DNA from: Tetragonia tetragonoides
Lineage: Eukaryota > Streptophyta > Magnoliopsida > Caryophyllales > Aizoaceae
DNA: 64,000 nucleotides
Direction: 5' to 3'
Assembly (NCBI GenBank): GCA_038025085.1
Contig: CM076139.1
Span: forward strand, 43,566,807 to 43,630,806
Shown here: positions 58,233-64,000 of the stretch, in pieces
How the letters are laid out: each line of letters opens with the position of its first letter
Position numbering within the stretch: position 1 is the stretch's first letter
Translations under genes and position numbers: made by a program
Notes under the pieces: generated by a model
Seen by the model: the letters and a program-made list of their open reading frames with translations, nothing else
Told to the model about the DNA's origin: nothing
Database searches by the model: none

Positions 58233-61200
58233 TAAGTGGATGTTGTTAATTACTTGCTACAACGACACGTAGGACTTGCAAGTAAGCATATTATCATGGA
58301 ACATTGTCATGTAAGCCATGCATTAATGTTAATGATCAAATAAATAAATAAGAGACTTTTACAATTCATATATTTATTGATATCCCAATACATATTGTCC
58401 CTTCCCTAAAATTAAAAATTAAAAATTAAAAAAAAAAACCATCCCAAACGAAAGGAAGAAATGAGTGGGGAAAAGTGAAAAGACTTTGCAACATGCATTT
58501 AGGCATTTCTTGGAGATTGTCATTTTGGTTTTATTCAACGACTCCTCAAATACTTCTCCATCAGTATGTATAAATGTATGTATTGAATTAGTAAATTAAT
58601 CACTCTCTCCTTCTCTATTTATATAGGTTTGTCTCGCCTACCTCCTTATATTGTAAAATCACTTCAACATCATATTCTCTCTCCAAGTGATATTGCTTCA
58701 ATCTTCCATCACCCATGCAAATATTCATGATATAAGTGAATGTGCACCCTTATTAGATTGACAAGTACTCATTGACACATAAGCAAAAATTGACATGTCA
58801 TCAAGTAATAGTATAGATAGTGCATGTATCTTCTATTAGTACTTTTTATTTATTATCTTAATGTCATGGACTCATGGTATAGGTACATGTATCTTCAATT
58901 AATTAGTACTATTAGTATAGGTGCATGTATCTTCTATAAGACGCCATAGGTCTATTTGGAAAGAATTTTTTAATATTTTTGGAACCACATATATTTATGT
59001 AAAATCGTGCATCACGCGGGGCATGCAACTAGACTTAAACAGGAAATGAAGAAAGCTGATTTGGGTATAAAAGGGAGAAGCCCACATATTAGAAATTTCG
59101 TAGCAAGATGTAACATAGGCGAAAAACTTGTTTCAAATTTGTACCAGTAAAAATATTTTAATTGCTTAATTAGTGGGAGCACTTTACCCCTTCGTGGGCC
59201 GACTCGGTATGAACAGGATTAGTCATGGCCCAAAGGACTTTGTTAAACCTGTGGTTAAACCAAATAAAAAAAAAAATTAATTGTTATAAACATACAAACC
59301 GTACATCGTACGAAAATATAACTAGTTTATCTGATAATTATACCTCTAGGTAGTATCTTGAGGGCTTTAGCTGAACCACTGTATGCAGCGTGTCTTCCAT
59401 TTATTGTTTGCTTTTATTTTGTATCTTTTTAGCGAATCTACATTCTTAAAAATGTGTTATGTGAAAAACTCACAAAACCTAATCACTCGATGGAGATATT
59501 TTAATTTTATTTTTGGAATTAACATGCCTTTAATAATACCTAACTTCAATTTTCTTTTTCAATAAAATGAGTTTCGATGATGAAATTGTTGGATGGATTT
59601 ACATATATAGAGGAAAATTTTGCAATGACCATTACTCACCATTGAGAATTTTAAACTACACCATTAAAAAAACAAAGTGAATTATTCACGAGCATACAGC
59701 TATTTCTAATTATATCCATTTTAGGTAAATCAATCAATATATATATATATAAAGGAGGCATATTTCGGGCGCAATAAGGTGTGCCACGTAGGCGAGAATT
59801 TTAAGAGCGCGCCACCTAAGCGAGGATAAAGACAAAAAATAATTAATGTAAAATGTGTAGGAGTCTTAGCATCTTTACCGGTGTAAAATTAGATATTGAT
59901 AAACCAATAGAATTTCAATAGGCTTATAACATATCTTCGCCTAGGGCCGTCTCAGACATTTTGGGGGCCCTGTGCAAAAGTATAAATTAGGCCCTTGCTT
60001 GTTAATCAAATATTACTAAAATGAAAATTAACCTTATTACTGTACATTTGTAAACAACATTTGACATAAAGAGAATAAGAAAAAAAGAGAATGATACTAT
60101 GATAATGTTGCTTTGTTTTGTAATTCATGCTGCCATGATAGTAAAGATGGAGAATTTTGTCGAATAATAGAAGAAGGGGCTATGTAAGATAGAACAAACA
60201 CTAAATACTCATGACTCAAAAATTGTAGCCAAAAATATCTCATGCTAATTGAAGCAAGTAAAAGAAAAAGAATGTAATTATAGGAGTGTGGGAAGGATGA
60301 GAGAGAAAATTTTGGGAAGGGAAAGGATATAAGTAGGTAGTTATTTCTAGAGAGAATCTTGGAAATGGCAATGAAAGAGTAAAATTGGAGTAATTAAAGA
60401 GTTAATTTTGGTAGTCTGGTGCTTTCAACTACTCACTTTACTCATACTAAACGCAATTAACGCATATTACTAGTACAAGAGAATTAAAAATTTTACTTTA
60501 ATTTTTTTTACTCAAAAATTTGAGGCCTTAAATATTTTGGGCCCTGTGCGACCGCTCCAGTTGCACTCCCCTATAGTCGGCCCTGTCTTCGCCATATATT
60601 CAAAATCATGTATAACGTTTTCTACCCATCTCAAAAAATAACAGAAATTACACCATCATATTCGGATTGAAAAATACATCAGAACGAGATGTATTTACAA
60701 TATGTTTAGAACATATAAGTAAGAATTTTTCGGGAGCAATGAGGTGTGCCACCTAAGCAAAGAACATAGGATACGCCACCAAAGCAATAAAGTAATAAAT
60801 AAAAATAGTTTATTAAATCAAAACATTATAAATCAAAAAAATACACTTGGTTAATCACAACTATCGCACGGGTTGGAGTAAATTAGATAAGATTAACATT
60901 CAAAAAAGAAAAAGAGAAGAAAGAGTATGATACAAATATAACAGTGCCAGGAATCTCTACGGGATATACATCCTAGCATAGAGTTCTAATTGTTGTAAAC
61001 AATGGTTGACTCAAAGCTAATATATAAACTCCAACCCAAAGCAGCCCAATCACCCTTCTTCCTCCTTAACCTTCTGATTTGCTTTTCTATTATGATATTC
61101 ATCTACCTCTATGATTCTTTTCTTTTTAGTAATTATTATTTTTAATCTATATATGCTTATGGTGCTAATTGATTATATTATTTTTGTGTAGGCATGCACA

Positions 61201-61472
61201 TTTTCTTCCTCCATCAATTGATATCTACGATCAAATACTTTCATATAAGGTAATTCCTCTAATCTATGTTCTTGGATCACAACTACATGCTTTTTCATAT
61301 TATTGGACAATATAGTCATGTTTTGATCCCCTTTTTACCGTACTGGAGTAATGTTGATGTTGATATTGATGTTGATGTTGATAGTCATGTTTTGATCAAA
61401 ACATTTTTGCCACTTTGACATATTTATATCCTGACGATCATCTTAAATTCAACTTGGAGAAGACTTTTTTGT
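58229..61472. other. AT-rich spacer with Helitron-like relics
   Basis: No gene. Near 58990-59030 CGTGCATCACGCGGGG followed by AACTAG resembles a Helitron 3' end. At 59765-59815 and 60730-60780 related blocks read AATAAGGTGTGCCACGTAGG and AATGAGGTGTGCCACCTAAG, a sequence type I associate with plant Helitron 5' regions. A GTTGAT microsatellite lies at about 61351-61383. Confidence 0.4.
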
Positions 61473-62116
61473 GGAGCTAAAACATAGTAATGCCACTCAC
61501 TTTTGCCTTTTTTCCTAAAAATGCCATTCAACTTCTTTTTTTCTCAAATGTGCCATTGTGATTTATAAAAAATCTTAAAGCTACCACTTAGTGCATTTGA
61601 TTACCGGCTACAGCAAGTAATTGCTCAATAATCTTTTATTTTATTTTTCACCTCCTAATATTGCTACCAAATTTCCAGTCATAATGTTGTGCAGCTCATC
61701 AAATGGATCTTTTAATCCATATTCGAGAATCGAAAGATGGCTAGTTGCATAAAACGCATACGGACAGAGGTATCTGAGCTTGAACCGCAACCTTTGGGTT
61801 CCTTTCTTCAGGATATTAGTAAAATTCATGAAATACACAACTTGGGTACGTTTACGGTTCATCAATGATTTAGGTTTTGGTTTAATAGTAGCAATATTAA
61901 GGTGGTGAAAAATAAAATAAAAGATTATTGAAAAATTACTTCTTCTTTTTTTGTTGAATGGCAAAGATTGACTTGTTGTAGCTGGTAATCATATGCACAA
62001 AGTGGTAACTTTAGGATTTTTTATAAACCACAATGGCACATATGAGAAAAAAAGAAGTTGAGTGACATTTTTAGGAAAAAAGGTAAAAGAGAGTGGCATG
62101 GCTATGTTTTAGCTCC
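61473..62116. mobile_element. Foldback/MITE element, 644 bp, arms ~190 bp, 8-bp TSD
   Basis: Both ends read GGAGCTAAAACATAG inward, and the arms pair through AATGCCACTC, TTTTTTCCTAAAAATG, CAACTTCTTTTTTTCTCA, TGTGCCATTGTG and TTTATAAAAAATC to about 61675/61860. TTTTTTGT flanks both sides (61465-61472, 62117-62124). The 180-bp centre is not palindromic and has a short open frame (minus strand, ILEYGLKDPFDELHNIM), perhaps a captured fragment. 8 bp fits a hAT-type origin. The duplication is T-rich and so weaker evidence than usual. Confidence 0.88.
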
Positions 62117-63762
62117 TTTTTTGTGTAATGTAAGGTTATCTAATGTTTAATAATACAATTTGATTTAAAAAAAAAATACGTTGTGTATCTTCTCTATATT
62201 GATAGTTAGCTGGAACTTAAAGTATACTGATCATATTCTAGATTAACATGATGCAAAGGTCAAAAAAATAATAATTATATCTATTTCAAGGTATTTTTTT
62301 TCTCTATTTTATTTTACCAAGTTCATATTTTGGATGCGCTCAATATATTAGAGCGTGCATAGAGTTCGCCACGTAAGTCGAATAATTAATTAATCAATAT
62401 CTAATGGAGGACAAACATGTGCAAAAAGATAAAAATAAATAAAATTGCTTTTGAGTTATAATACTACTGCAACTCTACCTCCACGTCTCCCATCATCCTC
62501 AATGATAAGCAATTGGAAATTGGATTATGAAAAAAAGCGATTGAATTGTGCTAAATAGTTAGAGTTTTATTGGCGTCATAACTACTTTATCTTTGTCTAA
62601 TATTCAAACTCGTATATAACTATCCTACACATCTTTAAAAATAATAATATTTACACCATCATATTCGTATAGAAAAGTACTTCGAAATGAGATGCATTTA
62701 TAATTTGTTTACAATAAACTTGTAAGATTGTGTTACAATATTAATTTCCATAAATAAATTTTAAATATGATATTTACTAACAAAAGAAAAACGAAAACAA
62801 AAAAACATATAAATTTGAACGCGTGCATCCCACGGGCATCACACCACATAGGAATGTCATCTAGGCAAGCAATTAAAAAAATAAATAAATAAAGGTTAGG
62901 AAAGGAAATATAGAGCTTGAGTTGTGATAGACCTCTAGAGTTTTATACGAGTTATATCAGATCTCTGTCAAATATGTTTAAAAACAAATATAACTTTTTC
63001 TACATGTCTAAAAAAATAATCTTTTAAATCATCAAATTCGCATCGAAAAATACCTTAAAACATTCATTTACAATATGTATAAGAAACATGTAAGATTGGC
63101 TTGAAAATAAATTTGAGCAAATATATTTTAAGTCCGTGCATAGCACAAGTTTGATTACTAAGCTGCATCACCTAAGCAATTAGTCTCAACCAAAAAAAAT
63201 TTAAAAGTAAGCCACATAAGCCACAAATATATTTTAGAATATTGAAAGAAAAAAAAAGAGTGGAGAATGCGATATATGCATCTCCTAATGTTCACATTTC
63301 ACATTTTATTGATTCAAGGCTCTTGCGATATGATATATAGTGTTTGAACATCGATCTAACAACGATTTAAAGTAACCATTTTCGGATGTCCAATTTGGTT
63401 AGAACCCTGATTGTATTTTAGGAGGATTATGATAACTAATATCTTTTTTTATTAAACGCCTCACATAATCACTTCTCCATTTTTTTTTTGAACATTTTCT
63501 CACCCTTTATTCTCCCTATATCTCTTTGCTGTCAAGTTTTCTTATTTATTCTAGCAGATCTTGATGATCCGAGGGGTGTGAAAATAAAAGGAGAGATCGA
63601 CCTAAATTACTAAGGATAGCATGAAACTAGCATCACTATATAGCATGCATAATTATAATCAATTAGAAATTATTTATGATTTATTTTTTTAAATAGGCAT
63701 GTTAGTGTGCGTATTTTACCAAATGAATATTAATATACATACATCTCAGACATTTTACTCGA
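62117..63762. other. AT-rich spacer with repeated GCATAGCAC/GCCACGTAAG blocks
   Basis: No gene. Blocks such as GAGCGTGCATAGAGTTCGCC (62355), GTGCATCCCACGGGCATCAC (62825) and GTCCGTGCATAGCACAAGTT (63136) are diverged copies of one sequence, probably nested Helitron ends. Confidence 0.4.
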
Positions 63763-63791
63763 CTCGTGTAATGCACGGGCTTTAAAACTAG
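63763..63791 (+). mobile_element. Helitron-like 3' terminus
   Basis: CTCGTGTAATGCACGGGC can fold as a short hairpin and is followed at 63788-63791 by CTAG and then T, the hairpin-plus-CTRR layout of Helitron 3' ends. The 5' end (TC inserted after A) was not pinned down. A candidate lies near 59.74 kb. Confidence 0.5.
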
Positions 63792-63913
63792 TATATATAT
63801 ATCGAGTATTACAAAATGTCAATACGCCAAAGGTAATTTAGCTTCAACTAAATTTGTAACTATGACCTTTTAAGTTAATAACTTGTATGTATTCTTGAAA
63901 TCAAGAAAATTAA

Positions 63914-63980
63914 GGAGATGTGGTTGAGTGGTATCACTTATCCATATTTAATCAAGATTGAGGGTTCGAATCTTACCTTG
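63914..63980 (+). repeat. tRNA-like sequence
   Basis: GGAGATGTGGTTGAGTGG (A-box-like) followed by AGGGTTCGAATCTTACC (B box) at tRNA spacing. The stems do not pair properly. Confidence 0.5.
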
Positions 63981-64000
63981 GTATGGAATAGCTTTAAAAT

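Overview
The window is nuclear DNA of a flowering plant, most likely a eudicot. It is AT-rich, intron-rich and dominated by transposable elements. The plant evidence is specific: an F-box gene with a plant-type F-box-associated region, a FAR1-type Mutator transposase gene, a plant mobile-domain/C48 (Ulp1-like) gene, plant LINEs with the zf-RVT zinc-binding module, LTRs typical of plant Ty1-copia and Ty3-gypsy elements, and a patch of plant mitochondrial DNA. No species can be assigned from sequence alone.

Layout. 1-3137: inserted mitochondrial DNA (NUMT), a mosaic of short pieces of rrn26, nad7 (intron 2 end plus exon 3 start), rrn18 and cox3. 3.1-5.7 kb: pseudo-tRNA, a direct repeat and the best intact gene of the window, an F-box gene on the minus strand (4502-5653). 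7.3-8.4 kb: a TIR DNA element holding the 3' end of a LINE. 9.6-13.7 kb: a copia-like LTR and a decayed minus-strand LINE split by a solo LTR with a perfect 5-bp target duplication. 15.05-15.82 kb: a hAT-like non-autonomous element. 17.4-42.4 kb: a region unified by thousands of bases of TGAAT/AATGAATTCA-type repeats. It carries a plus-strand C48 protease/mobile-domain pseudogene, a pair of small divergent genes (one with two F-box-like repeats) and a minus-strand FAR1 transposase pseudogene. It is interrupted by a LINE with a target duplication, three solo LTRs (two with perfect target duplications, one with a 4/5 match) and a second LINE fragment. I propose that this is one giant, now dead, Mutator-like element or a merger of a few related ones. 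42.7-43.4 kb: a GC-rich TIR element. 44.9-46.3 kb: a LINE fragment and two spliced 3' exons of an LSM8-like gene without its 5' exons. 47-48.1 kb: a TIR element. 48.5-50.9 kb: two arrays of a 167-181-bp satellite with alternating monomer types. 52.4-57.95 kb: compound microsatellites and Mutator-like inverted ends enclosing about 5 kb rich in the word GGGTCACTT, two inverted tRNA-like sequences and a possible two-exon gene. 58-64 kb: tRNA-derived and Helitron-like relics, and a 644-bp foldback element with an 8-bp target duplication.

Functional reading. Only the F-box gene looks like an ordinary intact host gene. The two small genes at 33.7-36 kb and the two-exon ORF at 56.9-57.7 kb have coherent reading frames but no proven function. 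The transposase, the protease and all LINEs carry stops, frameshifts or lost catalytic residues. Three elements survive as clear solo LTRs with perfect target duplications and a fourth with a 4/5 match, so unequal recombination has removed retrotransposon bodies here. Coordinates of splice sites and element ends were read by eye and should be taken as good to a few bases.
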